A DNA stretch of 64,000 bases from CAZZHG01 sp964653655 (GCA_964653655.1 CAZZHG010000012.1:1-64000), one strand, 5' to 3'; counted from the stretch's first letter, positions 24,993-34,177 are shown. Numbers and translations are program-made. Notes: a model not told the origin generated them from the sequence alone.

Positions 24993-26159
24993 ATGGCCCG
25001 CGCGAGGAAAAAGCAAACGACTCACCTGGCGCTTTGGGCGCTGGGCGCCGTTCTGCTCTATCACATCGTGAACGTGGTGGGCGTGGCTCTCCAGTTCCGT
25101 GGCTTCACCGGCGAGCCCTATCGCACCCGCGTGCCCGGGCTGATCCTTCCCGGAGTCCGCTGGAGCTCGGAAGCTCCGCTGTTTGATTCGAGCAAGCGAT
25201 TCCTCCAGGCCATCGGCTATTCGATCCGCCACTGGCTCGGCCAGGAGAACGACTTCTACTTTTACGGGCCGGCAAAACCCCTTCAGCGGCTCTACGTCCG
25301 CATGGACACCGGGCTGATGGACGCCCGGCTCAACGAGAAAGATCTCAGCTATCCCGCTTTCATCGACAAACTGTTCCAGGACGCCGTCTGCCACGGAGTG
25401 CGGCCCTTCGCCGTATTCGTCCCCCCGAAAACCGCCATCGAGCGCGAAAGGCTTCCGGCCCGCCTTCCCCTGCCGAAGCTTTGGAAGCCGGACACGGGCT
25501 GGGCGGAAGAGACCGATGCCGGCCGCCGCCTGCTCGCGGCCCATCCCCCGAAGCATTGGGTGGACCTGTATGGCATTTTCCGCCGGGCCCGCCAGAACGG
25601 GGAAGTTTACGTCCCCTGGGACTATCACCTGACGAACTACGGAATGGCCGTGGTGACCACGGAGATCGTCAATCTGCTCAATTCGGAAGGCGAGTCGCTC
25701 GGCGAACCGGAAATCCGGCAGGTGGGAATGAGGCCTCGGGATTACTCGGACGTCCTTATCTCCATGCTCAACCTGCCCGACATGCTGCTATCGCGCCCCG
25801 AGTTCGGCTGGTCGGAGCCGCTCTACGAAGTTCGTACTCCGGGGCGCCTCACGAAATGGAAACGGGTGGTGCTTGCGGGGACGAGCTTCACCGATCGGCT
25901 GGACAAGTTCGGGCAAGGGCTGCCCACCCTTCTCGAAAAAGCGATGCACGTTCCGGTGAAGTACCTGGCGGCCAACGGATCGACGGCCGATACCATTCTG
26001 AAAAAGCTCGTCGATAAAGGCGTGAAACTCGAGGCGGGCGATGTCTTCATCCTGGAACAGCCGCTTGATCACATCCTGAGAGAAGCCTCCGCGTATCCTT
26101 CTCCCTGGGCCGAGGAGCGCTCAATATCCTCGACGATCTCCGGCTGTGAGCAACGTTAA
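24993..26159 (+). CDS. AlgX/AlgJ-like SGNH-type O-acetyltransferase component
   Basis: The 388-aa protein has one N-terminal membrane segment (about 12-32) and a periplasmic domain with the AlgX/AlgJ pattern: VFVPPKTAIERERLP, an Asp-x-His pair in PWDYHLTNYGM, and a nucleophile Ser in LAGTSFTDRL. It would transfer acetyl groups delivered by the AlgI-type protein onto the polymer. GGAGAA precedes the ATG. The C-terminal tail after EQPLDHILREA (about 30 residues) is Ser-rich and poorly conserved-looking, and the TAA stop lies inside a 30-bp palindrome. Confidence 0.8.
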   Translation: MARARKKQTTHLALWALGAVLLYHIVNVVGVALQFRGFTGEPYRTRVPGLILPGVRWSSEAPLFDSSKRFLQAIGYSIRHWLGQENDFYFYGPAKPLQRLYVRMDTGLMDARLNEKDLSYPAFIDKLFQDAVCHGVRPFAVFVPPKTAIERERLPARLPLPKLWKPDTGWAEETDAGRRLLAAHPPKHWVDLYGIFRRARQNGEVYVPWDYHLTNYGMAVVTTEIVNLLNSEGESLGEPEIRQVGMRPRDYSDVLISMLNLPDMLLSRPEFGWSEPLYEVRTPGRLTKWKRVVLAGTSFTDRLDKFGQGLPTLLEKAMHVPVKYLAANGSTADTILKKLVDKGVKLEAGDVFILEQPLDHILREASAYPSPWAEERSISSTISGCEQR

Positions 26160-26181
26160 AGTTAACGTTAACTTTAACGTT
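26152..26181. repeat. Perfect 30-bp palindrome of AACGTT-type units over a stop codon
   Basis: The half AACGTTAAAGTTAAC (26152-26166) is followed directly by its reverse complement (26167-26181). It reads as 6-base units (AACGTT, AAAGTT, AACGTT and so on). The TAA stop of the AlgX-like gene (26157-26159) is inside it. Its A+T richness contrasts with the surroundings. A second, 15-base palindrome GTCGGCT-C-AGCCGAC (26190-26204) covers the stop of the convergent response regulator. Confidence 0.95.
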
Positions 26182-26195
26182 AATGTGAAGTCGGC

Positions 26196-26624
26196 TCAGC
26201 CGACGCGCCTGCCTTGCAGCTGGCCCCAAGTCTCCCTCAGCTTCTTCTCGAACACTTCGATGACGAACGGCTTGGCGAGGTAATTGTTCACGCCCGCCTG
26301 GATCGCTTCCATGACTTGGTCTTTGCGCGTGTTGGTGGTGAGAAGCAGAAAGGGCGTGCCGGCGATGCGGGCGTCGCCGCGGATCTTCTTCAAGAGCTCC
26401 AGGCCCGACATGCCTGGCATCTTCCAGTCGGCGACGATGAGCTGAAACGGCTTGCTGAGCCGGAGGGACTTTTCGATTTCCGCCCAGGCGATGACGCCGT
26501 TCTCCGCTTCGACCACGTTGGTGTATCCCATCTTGTAGAGCATCCTATGGATGATCTTGCGGGTAATGTCCGTATCCTCAATCAGCAGGATTTTGGTTTC
26601 GTATGGGAAATGATCGTTTTGCAT
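26196..26624 (-). CDS. CheY-like single-domain response regulator
   Basis: The 142-aa protein is a lone receiver domain: acidic pocket IEDTD, phospho-acceptor Asp66 in IVADWKMPGMSG, Thr/Thr in LLLTTNT (96-97) and Lys118 in YLAKPF. There is no output domain, so it signals by protein contact, as CheY does. It lies 9 bases downstream of a hybrid histidine kinase that has its own receiver and HPt domains. The HPt domain probably passes phosphate to this protein. Confidence 0.93.
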   Translation of the reverse strand: MQNDHFPYETKILLIEDTDITRKIIHRMLYKMGYTNVVEAENGVIAWAEIEKSLRLSKPFQLIVADWKMPGMSGLELLKKIRGDARIAGTPFLLLTTNTRKDQVMEAIQAGVNNYLAKPFVIEVFEKKLRETWGQLQGRRVG

Positions 26625-26633
26625 GACGGTTCC

Positions 26634-29603
26634 CTAGGCGGCCTTCTCGGTCTGCACCTTCTCCTCGGACTCCAATTCCTTGAGCACCAGCTGGTACTCG
26701 GCCCTAAGACTCTTCAAAGCATTGCGCGCCCGCTCGAAAGCCCGCTTGTCGCCGGCCTTTTCGAGCTTCTTGCACAGCTCGACCATGCCCTTCGCTCCCA
26801 GGTTCGCGCAGCCCGACTTCAGCTTATGGGCTTCATCCGACACCTCACGCCCGTTCTTGTGGGCGATGCCCTCGGCGATGCGCTCGAGCGAAGGAGGCGT
26901 CGTGCGGCGGAACGTGGCGATGAGATCGGCCACGAAATCCGGGCCCGATCCGTCCTGCAGCAAGCGAAGCGAGAAAATGGCGGAGCGATCGAGCGTATTC
27001 GACGAGACCGGCGCCTCCTTGGGCGTGGCGGCGGCCCCCTGGCCGCGGCCCTTGGACCATTTCTCCAATACTCGGGCGAGCTCCGCCAGCGTGATGGGCT
27101 TGGCGAGGTAGTCGTCCATGCCGGCCGCGAGACATTTTTCCCGGTCGCTGGCCATGGCGTGGGCGGTGAGAGCTACGATGGGCGTTCCTGAGCCCTTTTC
27201 TTCCGCGCGGATGCGCCGAACCGCTTCGTAGCCGTCCACTTCGGGCATCTGGCAGTCGAGGAAAATGATGTCGTACTTTCCCTTGCGGGCCGCGTCCACG
27301 GCCTGCTGGCCGCCTTCGGCGATCTCGACTTGGCATTTGAGCTTTTCCAGAAGGAAGCGCACCACCTTCTGGTTCATGGGATTGTCTTCGGCGACGAGAA
27401 TTTTGAGATTCGGAACCTTGCCCCGGGCCGGCGTTTTGCGATCCGTGCTTCTCGGCGTGATTCGCGAGCGTTCCAGCTCGACGAAGAAGGAGAACGAAGA
27501 TCCTTTGCCGTGAACGCTTTCGACGTGCAGCTCGCCGCCCATCAGATGAACGAGCCGGCGGCTGATCGAAAGGCCGAGCCCCGTGCCGCCGAAGCGGCGG
27601 CTCGTGGAGCTATCCGCCTGCTCGAAACTGTCGAAGATCCGCGCCCGTTGCTCCTCGGTGAGGCCGATGCCGGTGTCGGCGACTTCGAAGTCGACCCGCA
27701 CCAGACCGCTCTCGGTGGAACGGCCCGACACGTAAACGTCCACCTCGCCGTCGGAGGCGAATTTGATGGCGTTACCGACGAGATTCACGAGAATCTGGCG
27801 CAAGCGGCCCGCGTCGCCCACCAGGTACTTGGGCGTCTTGGGATCGAGATGGGTCGTCAGCTTGATGTGCTTTTCTTCGGCCAGGCTGAAGAACATCTCG
27901 TGAGTGGACTCGAGGATTCGGGAGACGTCGAAATCGACGGACTCGAGCTCCAGCTTGTCCGCTTCGATCTTCGAGAAATCGAGAATGTCGCTGATGAGAG
28001 ACAGCAGCATTCCGGAGGCGGACTGAATGCCCTTGGCGAACTCGAGCTGCAGCTTGTTCAGCTTCGAATCCAGCAGCAGCTCGCTCATGCCGACCACCGC
28101 GTTCAAGGGAGTCCGGATCTCATGGCTCATGTTCGCCAGAAACTCCGACTTGTGCCGCGAGGCTTCGAGAGCCGACTCCCGGGCGTCCATCAATTCCATC
28201 GCCTGGGCGCGGGATTGCTCGTCGGAAGCGGCGAGGTATCGGTTCACGGACTCCAGCTCCCTTGCCCGCATTTGAACGGCTTGGGAAAGAAAGACGAGAT
28301 AAGCGACGACCACGGCGAGCACGAGCCCGCAGATGAGTACCGCTTCGGGGAGCCAGGAGCGGAATGCGCGGGCGGTCGCTTTCGTCGGCCCGACCACGAG
28401 ACCCGCGCTCACTCCGTAGAGCTCCAGCGGAAGCTCGGAGGCGAGCCCTCGCGCCACATTGCCTTCCGCCCGCTCGTACAAAACGTCTTTGCCGTGGTTG
28501 AGGCGGATCCCAAATCCGGGGGCGACTCTTTCCTGAATGACCGCTTCCATGACGTCGGCGATCTTCAAAAGAGCGACGAGGTAGCCGTCGAACTGATCCC
28601 CGCTGTAAACCGGAATGTGCACCTGGAAGAGGCTGCCCGGCTGGCGCAAGTCCTTGCCGCGGGTAAAGAGCGGCGTGCCCTGATCCGCATGGCGGGCGAG
28701 GGCCGTCCGCCGCATGGAATCCATTCCAAAATCGATTTCCTCGTCGTCAAAGGCATCATCGGCGAGCGCGGTCCAGCGGCGGGTAAAGCCGGAATCGAGC
28801 CAGCTGACCACGCGATAGGATGGAAAATGGCGCATGAACGCGCGCGACTCCGCCTCCCAAGTCCTGGCTTCGGGACGTCCGTTCTCACGCCAGCGGTGGC
28901 TCATGCGCTTGAGGGGAAGAATCTGATCGTCGAGTCTCGCCTCGACCCGGTCGGCCACTTCCTCGGACTGTTCTACGACCTTCTCCCGAAGGAGCGAAGT
29001 CTCGCGCGCGGTGAGTCCCTGCCAGAGAATGAAACTCGCGGTCACCATTCCCGCGAGCGTCGAGGCCGGAATCCAGCGCCACGGGCTCGAACCCATCTCG
29101 TGGAATCTGGCCGCCGCGAAAAAGGCGCAACCCAAAACGAGAAAGCTAGCGGCGAACGCCGGCCCAAGCGGCTCGCCCGAGCCCCAAGTGTAGGCGCCCG
29201 GGAAATGGGCCAGGTGGCCGAACAAAGCCGAGACGGCGGCCGCCGAAAGGAAAGCTCCCGAGAGCCCCAATAGCTTCGAGCGCGCCCGCGGGTTGAAGGT
29301 CGAGACGATGGCCAAAAAGCCGCACACCAGAAATAGCAGGGAGGCGGAGAAAGCGGTCGGAGCGCCGAGGGTGCCGCCGACGAAGCCTTTGATCCCCATC
29401 GCGACCGAACAAGCTCCCGTAAGGAGCGTCAGGTACTTGTTGGTCCACGCCGTGGAGAGCACGGCGAGTGCCAGAAAGAAGATTCCTACCGGGCCGTCCA
29501 GGGCGGCCGCCCCCCTCGTTTCCTGAAGAAAAGGCAGGCCAACCGCGCTAAGTGCCCCGCAGAGAAGGAGAACCCGGCGGGCGAATGTTTTCTCGGAGTC
29601 CAT
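26634..29603 (-). CDS. CHASE-domain hybrid histidine kinase with receiver and HPt
   Basis: A 989-aa membrane kinase. Residues 10-190 hold about seven membrane helices; a further extracytoplasmic CHASE-like sensor domain (about 200-400: EVADRVEARLDDQ, SYRVVSWLDSG, FQVHIPVYSGDQFDG) ends in a helix (420-442). Then come HisKA with NMSHEIRTPLN (His494), a HATPase with N box NLVGNAIKF and G boxes VADTGIG and GGTGLGLSI, a receiver with Asp783 in FLDCQMPEVDG, and a C-terminal HPt with His926 in EAHKLKSGCANLG. This is a complete internal phosphorelay. The ATG at 29603 has GATAAG at leaderless spacing. The downstream CheY-like protein is the probable final acceptor. Confidence 0.93.
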   Translation of the reverse strand: MDSEKTFARRVLLLCGALSAVGLPFLQETRGAAALDGPVGIFFLALAVLSTAWTNKYLTLLTGACSVAMGIKGFVGGTLGAPTAFSASLLFLVCGFLAIVSTFNPRARSKLLGLSGAFLSAAAVSALFGHLAHFPGAYTWGSGEPLGPAFAASFLVLGCAFFAAARFHEMGSSPWRWIPASTLAGMVTASFILWQGLTARETSLLREKVVEQSEEVADRVEARLDDQILPLKRMSHRWRENGRPEARTWEAESRAFMRHFPSYRVVSWLDSGFTRRWTALADDAFDDEEIDFGMDSMRRTALARHADQGTPLFTRGKDLRQPGSLFQVHIPVYSGDQFDGYLVALLKIADVMEAVIQERVAPGFGIRLNHGKDVLYERAEGNVARGLASELPLELYGVSAGLVVGPTKATARAFRSWLPEAVLICGLVLAVVVAYLVFLSQAVQMRARELESVNRYLAASDEQSRAQAMELMDARESALEASRHKSEFLANMSHEIRTPLNAVVGMSELLLDSKLNKLQLEFAKGIQSASGMLLSLISDILDFSKIEADKLELESVDFDVSRILESTHEMFFSLAEEKHIKLTTHLDPKTPKYLVGDAGRLRQILVNLVGNAIKFASDGEVDVYVSGRSTESGLVRVDFEVADTGIGLTEEQRARIFDSFEQADSSTSRRFGGTGLGLSISRRLVHLMGGELHVESVHGKGSSFSFFVELERSRITPRSTDRKTPARGKVPNLKILVAEDNPMNQKVVRFLLEKLKCQVEIAEGGQQAVDAARKGKYDIIFLDCQMPEVDGYEAVRRIRAEEKGSGTPIVALTAHAMASDREKCLAAGMDDYLAKPITLAELARVLEKWSKGRGQGAAATPKEAPVSSNTLDRSAIFSLRLLQDGSGPDFVADLIATFRRTTPPSLERIAEGIAHKNGREVSDEAHKLKSGCANLGAKGMVELCKKLEKAGDKRAFERARNALKSLRAEYQLVLKELESEEKVQTEKAA

Positions 29604-29609
29604 CGCATA

Positions 29610-29615
29610 CTTATC
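29610..29615 (-). promoter_or_regulatory. Candidate leaderless -10 of the hybrid kinase (GATAAG)
   Basis: GATAAG ends 6 bases before ATG 29603. It sits in GCCGATAA, which equals the -10 consensus of sigma28 promoters, but no TAAA -35 box is at the right distance. A TAGTCC-A-GGACTA inverted repeat lies just upstream (29625-29637). Confidence 0.4.
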
Positions 29616-29720
29616 GGCCGGTCCTAGTCCAGGACTAAGGGCCGGGTAGCGCGGGGCGTTACCTGAGCCTGCCAATGGAGACTTTTGACACGGAAGCCCA
29701 GTTAGGGTTTTTTAGGCGCC

Positions 29721-31625
29721 ATGCGCGCGCAATTGGTGCTGGAAAACGTGGGCGTCCACCTGCCCAACCGGGTTTTATTCGAAAAGATCAACTGGACCCT
29801 CTACGAGGGCATGCGGGTAGCGCTTGCCGGAAGAAACGGCTCGGGCAAGTCCACGCTTCTCAGAATCATGTCGGGGAAACTCGATCCGGTGGACGGCCAG
29901 TGCACCATCGTGGGCAAGCGCAACCTGCGCATCGGGTACCTCGATCAAAGCCTTCTCGATTCCGCGGTTCTGGAAACCAAGCAGCTGAAAGACCAGAGCA
30001 CCTCGCCCGTGGTGTTTCTCTCCACGCGGCTCGAAAGCTCCCGGCCCGCCGACGATCACACGGACGACGAGTGGCGGATTCGCAAGATGCTCGCGGGCCT
30101 CGGCTTCACCGAGACCCAGATGGACGAGCCGATGAACAAGCTGAGCGGAGGCTGGCTGCTTCGCATGTTCATCGCCGGAACGCTGCTCGACACGCCCGAC
30201 GTTCTTCTTCTCGACGAACCGACCAACCATCTGGATCTTTCCTCCATCCAATGGCTCGAGGAGTTTCTGCAGAAGGAATATCAGGGAAGCATCATCCTGG
30301 TGACCCACGACGTGGCTCTTCAGAAGCGCACCACCGATTCGCTTGCGATCGTGCACGGCGGACATTTCTATTTCCGCACGCATCAGCAGGATTACCTGAC
30401 CTTCCGCGAGTCGCTGGAAGAGGATAAACGCATTCTGGAAAAGCAGATCGAGGGCCTCACGAAGAAGATCGAGGAAGGCCAGGAGTTCTACGATCGCTTC
30501 CGCGCGAACGCCTCGATGGCCCCCCGGGCCCAGAGCAAGCTTGCCGACGTAAAGCAGCTCCAGGGCGAGCGCGCCGAGCTCAAAGACCGGCTGCTGCGCA
30601 TTCAGGGCTTTCATTACAATTTGAAGTTCCGCTTCCGCATGGGGGAAGCCGGCGGAAAGTTCCCGCTCGTCGCCAAACACTTAAGCTTCCGTTACAAGGA
30701 CGGGGATCCGTTCATCCTGAAAAACGTGAACCTCGACGTGGCCCGGGGCCAGCGCATCGCCATCATCGGCGACAACGGCGCGGGCAAGACGACTCTGCTC
30801 AACGTCCTGGCCGGGCGCCTGAAACCCACGGAAGGGGAAGTCACTCCCGGTTACGGCGCCCAGATCGGGTATTTCGGCCAGCACCAGCTCGACGAGCTTC
30901 AGCTGGAGGCGACCGTTCTCGACAACTTGCGGGCGAAAGCCACGGCCGCCTCGCACGAGCAGCTGCGATCCTGGCTCGGCGCTTTCGGGTTTCACGGGGA
31001 TGAGGACACCGGCAAGAAAGTGAAAGTGCTGAGCGGCGGCGAAAGAGCGCGCCTTGCGCTCCTAAGAATTCTCGTCACGCCCGTGAACACGCTTCTGCTA
31101 GACGAACCGACCAACCATTTGGACATCGAGACGAAGGAACTTCTGAAAGACGCCATCCGGAACTTCGAAGGAACGGTTCTGATCGTCAGCCATGATCGCG
31201 AGTTCATCGGAAGCATCGCCGACCGCGTCCTATACATGAGCGTCGATCACAAGATGACCGATCACCTGGGCACGCTCGACTCCTTCTTCCAGAAGTATCC
31301 GCAGTTCGTGCGCCACCTCGATCCCGGCGCGGTGAAGGAAGCCAAACCCGTCGAGAAAAAGCCGAAGCCGGCCATCACGTTCGAAGAGCGAAAGAAGATG
31401 AAGAACCGCATCAAGTCGCTGGAGCGGTTTCTCGAAGCGAGCGAAGCGAAAGTCGCCGAGCTCACCAAGGAAAAGGAAGCCGCCGAGGCCCAGGCGATGG
31501 CCCGCCCGTCCGACGCCGCTCTCGCGGCGAAGATCGCCGAAGCCGACAAAGCCATTCAGGCCCAAATGATAGAATGGGAAAAATGGGGCCTCGAGATCGA
31601 AGACCTCAAGGCCAAAGTCGACTAA
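29721..31625 (+). CDS. ABC-F family ATPase
   Basis: A 634-aa soluble protein with two ABC domains and no membrane segment. Domain 1 has Walker A AGRNGSGKSTLL, signature LSGGW and Walker B VLLLDEPTNHLDL; domain 2 has GDNGAGKTTLL, LSGGERARLALL and TLLLDEPTNHLDIE. The linker between them is helical and charged, as in the tRNA-interaction motif of ABC-F proteins, and a coiled-coil C-terminal tail (about 555-634) follows. These proteins bind the ribosomal E site and rescue or gate translation. The pattern is closest to the Uup/YheS group. Confidence 0.93.
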   Translation: MRAQLVLENVGVHLPNRVLFEKINWTLYEGMRVALAGRNGSGKSTLLRIMSGKLDPVDGQCTIVGKRNLRIGYLDQSLLDSAVLETKQLKDQSTSPVVFLSTRLESSRPADDHTDDEWRIRKMLAGLGFTETQMDEPMNKLSGGWLLRMFIAGTLLDTPDVLLLDEPTNHLDLSSIQWLEEFLQKEYQGSIILVTHDVALQKRTTDSLAIVHGGHFYFRTHQQDYLTFRESLEEDKRILEKQIEGLTKKIEEGQEFYDRFRANASMAPRAQSKLADVKQLQGERAELKDRLLRIQGFHYNLKFRFRMGEAGGKFPLVAKHLSFRYKDGDPFILKNVNLDVARGQRIAIIGDNGAGKTTLLNVLAGRLKPTEGEVTPGYGAQIGYFGQHQLDELQLEATVLDNLRAKATAASHEQLRSWLGAFGFHGDEDTGKKVKVLSGGERARLALLRILVTPVNTLLLDEPTNHLDIETKELLKDAIRNFEGTVLIVSHDREFIGSIADRVLYMSVDHKMTDHLGTLDSFFQKYPQFVRHLDPGAVKEAKPVEKKPKPAITFEERKKMKNRIKSLERFLEASEAKVAELTKEKEAAEAQAMARPSDAALAAKIAEADKAIQAQMIEWEKWGLEIEDLKAKVD

Positions 31626-31628
31626 GAT
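31623..31628 (+). promoter_or_regulatory. Candidate leaderless -10 element (TAAGAT)
   Basis: TAAGAT ends exactly 6 bases before ATG 31635. Its TAA is also the stop codon of the ABC-F gene, so the match may be partly fortuitous. Confidence 0.25.
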
Positions 31629-31634
31629 TATCCA

Positions 31635-32612
31635 ATGCGCGTTCTCATCCTAGGCGGGACCACTTTTTTCGGCCGTGAGATCGTGCGCCTCTTTCACGAA
31701 GCGGGTCACGAAGTCACCGTCTTCACCCGCGGAAATCAAAACCCGGACGACTTGCCGGAAGTGAAACGCGTCACCGGCGATCGCAACCGCGCCGAGGATC
31801 TGAAAAAAGCCGCGGGCCCTTGGGACGTGGTCATCGACAACATCGCGCTCGACGGCCCCGGAGTTCAGGCGGCTCTTTCGGCGTTCAAAGACGTCGGCCG
31901 CTATGTGATGACGAGCACCGTCTCGGTTTACCGTTTCGTCCGCAACGCCTATCCGATTCCGTGGAAGGAGGACGCCGCCGATCTCGACTACCGCCCGAAG
32001 GACGAAAATCCATCCGACATTCACTGGGCCTATGCCCGGGCGAAATTCGAAGCGGAGCGGGCGCTGCGCACGCAAAAGAAATTTCAGTGGACCATCGTGC
32101 GGCCCACCGTCGTGTACGGTCCCCACGATCCGAAGAACCGCGGCTTCTGGTACCTCGAGCGGATGATCGAGGGGGGCCCGATTCTGATGGCCAACGGGGG
32201 CGCGGGAAGCTTCCGCCTCGTGTACTCCCTCGATGTCGCCCGCTGGATCTTTCAGGCGGCGCTCCTGCCGAAGGCCGCCGGACGCATCTACAACCTAGCC
32301 CAGTCGGAGATCGTAACCCTCGAACAGTTCCTGAAGGAAAGCGGCCGGGCGCTGGGTTTGACCCCCGATCTCGTGCCCGTCCCCCTTTCGGAATTGGGCG
32401 ATTTGGGGGGCCCCCACGGGAACCTCATCAACATCATCCCGGATGACTCCGCCGCCCGGGAGTTGGGCGTCACCGCCACCCCATTTGCCGACTTCGCCCG
32501 CCAAACAGCTCAATGGTTTCGACAACATTGGAAGGGCGACCGCGCCGAGCTGATGAAGACCCGCCCCCAGGAATTGGCCCTCGCCAAGACCTGGTCCAGG
32601 CGAGGCTCTTGA
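31635..32612 (+). CDS. NAD-dependent epimerase/dehydratase-like SDR protein
   Basis: The 325-aa protein starts with the Rossmann motif MRVLILGGTTFFGREIV, has TSTVSVYR and the YxxxK pair Tyr133/Lys137 in WAYARAKFEAE, and the VRPTVVYGPHDP block of extended SDR enzymes. Related proteins act on nucleotide sugars or isoflavone-like substrates. The substrate is unknown. It begins 9 bases after the ABC-F gene. Confidence 0.85.
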   Translation: MRVLILGGTTFFGREIVRLFHEAGHEVTVFTRGNQNPDDLPEVKRVTGDRNRAEDLKKAAGPWDVVIDNIALDGPGVQAALSAFKDVGRYVMTSTVSVYRFVRNAYPIPWKEDAADLDYRPKDENPSDIHWAYARAKFEAERALRTQKKFQWTIVRPTVVYGPHDPKNRGFWYLERMIEGGPILMANGGAGSFRLVYSLDVARWIFQAALLPKAAGRIYNLAQSEIVTLEQFLKESGRALGLTPDLVPVPLSELGDLGGPHGNLINIIPDDSAARELGVTATPFADFARQTAQWFRQHWKGDRAELMKTRPQELALAKTWSRRGS

Positions 32613-32668
32613 CACTGAACCCCCCGCTCGTGTTCCCTCCGTGCAAACGTCTCGCAAAAGGACTCGGA

Positions 32669-33076
32669 ATGCGCGCACTTGCCCTCGCTTTGACCCTGAC
32701 CGCCGCCGCTTACGGCGCCTATGACTCGTGGACCAGCCGCGAGGCCGTGTTGAAGGCGACTCAGGCGTTCTCCCAAAAGCTCGACGTGCTTCAGACCGCG
32801 CTTACCCGCGTGAAGCCGTCCGCCGCGCTTGCCGACCAATGGCGGGCCGTTAAGCAGCAAAGCGACGCCATGGAGGCGCTCGTCTCCACGAACGCGCCGT
32901 ACGAGGAAGTGGTCGTGCAGTTCAAGACCCTCGCCATCGCCATCGCGGAAGCGCGCCGTCTGATGTACCTCGAAGGCGTCTGCTACAACCCGGCCGTCGC
33001 CGATCGCTACCAGGCGGTCCGTCTCGCGCACCGGCGGCTCGATCGCAACATGCAAGGTCTTCCGGCCGAAGAATAA
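32669..33076 (+). CDS. Small exported helical protein, unknown
   Basis: A 135-aa product with an N-terminal hydrophobic leader (RALALALTLTAAAYGAYDSW) and a helical mature region with heptad-like patterns (TQAFSQKLDVLQTALTRV, QSDAMEALVSTNAPYEEVVVQFKTLAIAIAEARRLM) and a single Cys. AAAGGA lies 7 bases before the ATG. The next gene, 3 bases downstream, encodes an outer-membrane protein, so they are co-transcribed. A periplasmic helper is possible. No family recognised. Confidence 0.7.
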   Translation: MRALALALTLTAAAYGAYDSWTSREAVLKATQAFSQKLDVLQTALTRVKPSAALADQWRAVKQQSDAMEALVSTNAPYEEVVVQFKTLAIAIAEARRLMYLEGVCYNPAVADRYQAVRLAHRRLDRNMQGLPAEE

Positions 33077-33079
33077 GAA

Positions 33080-34126
33080 ATGAAAAAATGGATTTGGGCT
33101 TTCGCCCTGCTTCTTGCGTCTACCTCCTACTGTGAACAAAAGGGCACTGGTCTGGATATTTCCGCCGCCGTGGACGGGGTCGGGCAGTTCGGCCCTGAGG
33201 GCACGAACCGAATCGACGTTCGGGAAGCGGAGTTCCTCTTCTTCGCTCCCATCGATCATCTCTTCGACGGGCAGGTCAGCTTTTCCGCCCACACCGAAAC
33301 GACGGGCTTGTTCGCTGAAGTGCACGAGGCGTACCTCGCTTCCACCCGGCTGATTCCCCGCTCGCGCTTTCGCATCGGACAATTCTTTCTGGGATTCGGT
33401 CGGCTCAATCAGTTTCATCGCCACGACTGGCCCTTCACGACGGCGCCGATCGTGCACAACCGTTTCTTCGCGGCGGAAGCGGCGAAGGATACCGGCATCG
33501 AGTACAGCTGGCTCACGCCTCTGCCTTTCTATTTCGACGTGACGGTCGGCATCACCAACGGCTGGGTGTTCGGCCATGCGCACACGATCGGCACGAAGCC
33601 CTACATGCCGACTCACTACCTGAGAGCGCTCACTTACTTCGATCTTCCGGGCAAGGGCGGGCTTCAGACGGGATTCAACTACGTCGGACGCAAGAACGAC
33701 GTGGGCAAGGCGTTCACTTATCTGGGCATCGATGCGACCGCGAAGTGGCGGGAAGCCCAGGTGATGAAGTTTCTCGTGCAGAGCGAGCTGTGGCTGCGGC
33801 TCGAACGGCCGAAGGCGGGATCTAACGTCGATACTCTCGGCTTTTATCTCTATCCCGAGTACGCGCTCGGAGACGGTTTCTCGGCGGGGCTGCGCTTCGA
33901 CTATTTGACGGTGACCAACCTTGCGTTCGCCACCGGCGGAAAAGTTTCCAACTTCGAGATCGGGCTCACTCCCCAATTCACCTGGAAGCCGAGTGAGTTC
34001 TCGACCGTGCGGCTCAGCTACACGTACCAGGCCCAGTACCAGGCGACTCGGTACATCGGGTACCAAAGGTACCTCGAGCTGCAGACCATCTTCATTATCG
34101 GAGCGCATCCGGCCCACGATTTCTAG
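33080..34126 (+). CDS. Outer-membrane beta-barrel protein (porin-like)
   Basis: The 348-aa protein has a signal peptide (MKKWIWAFALLLASTSYC) and alternating amphipathic strands throughout, with frequent aromatic girdle residues (FSAHTETTGLFAEVHEAYLAS, FRIGQFFLGFGRLNQFHRHD, FYFDVTVGITNGWVFG, GFYLYPEYALGDGFSAGLRFDYL). It resembles the phosphate-selective porin or zinc-regulated TonB-free barrel pattern, but I cannot name a family. The C-terminus is not a classic terminal Phe after a strand: it ends HPAHDF. It is the second gene of a pair with the small helical exported protein. Confidence 0.8.
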   Translation: MKKWIWAFALLLASTSYCEQKGTGLDISAAVDGVGQFGPEGTNRIDVREAEFLFFAPIDHLFDGQVSFSAHTETTGLFAEVHEAYLASTRLIPRSRFRIGQFFLGFGRLNQFHRHDWPFTTAPIVHNRFFAAEAAKDTGIEYSWLTPLPFYFDVTVGITNGWVFGHAHTIGTKPYMPTHYLRALTYFDLPGKGGLQTGFNYVGRKNDVGKAFTYLGIDATAKWREAQVMKFLVQSELWLRLERPKAGSNVDTLGFYLYPEYALGDGFSAGLRFDYLTVTNLAFATGGKVSNFEIGLTPQFTWKPSEFSTVRLSYTYQAQYQATRYIGYQRYLELQTIFIIGAHPAHDF

Positions 34127-34177
34127 ACCGTAACGCACCAGCTAAAGTTTTTGCCGCAGCTTGTCGATACGGCGGGC

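Noticed and set aside
27330..29273. A plus-strand open frame of 647 codons inside the hybrid kinase gene
   Set aside because: The minus strand encodes an intact kinase with all motifs; the plus frame is His/Arg/Gly-rich with no domain.
29608..29617. GCCGATAA before the hybrid kinase as a sigma28 promoter
   Set aside because: The -10 matches but no TAAA-type -35 lies 11-15 bases upstream, so flagellar-type control is not supported.
32510..34138. A minus-strand open frame of 542 codons opposite the helical exported protein and the beta-barrel gene
   Set aside because: The plus strand has signal peptides and strand patterns; the minus frame has no start signal or recognisable sequence.
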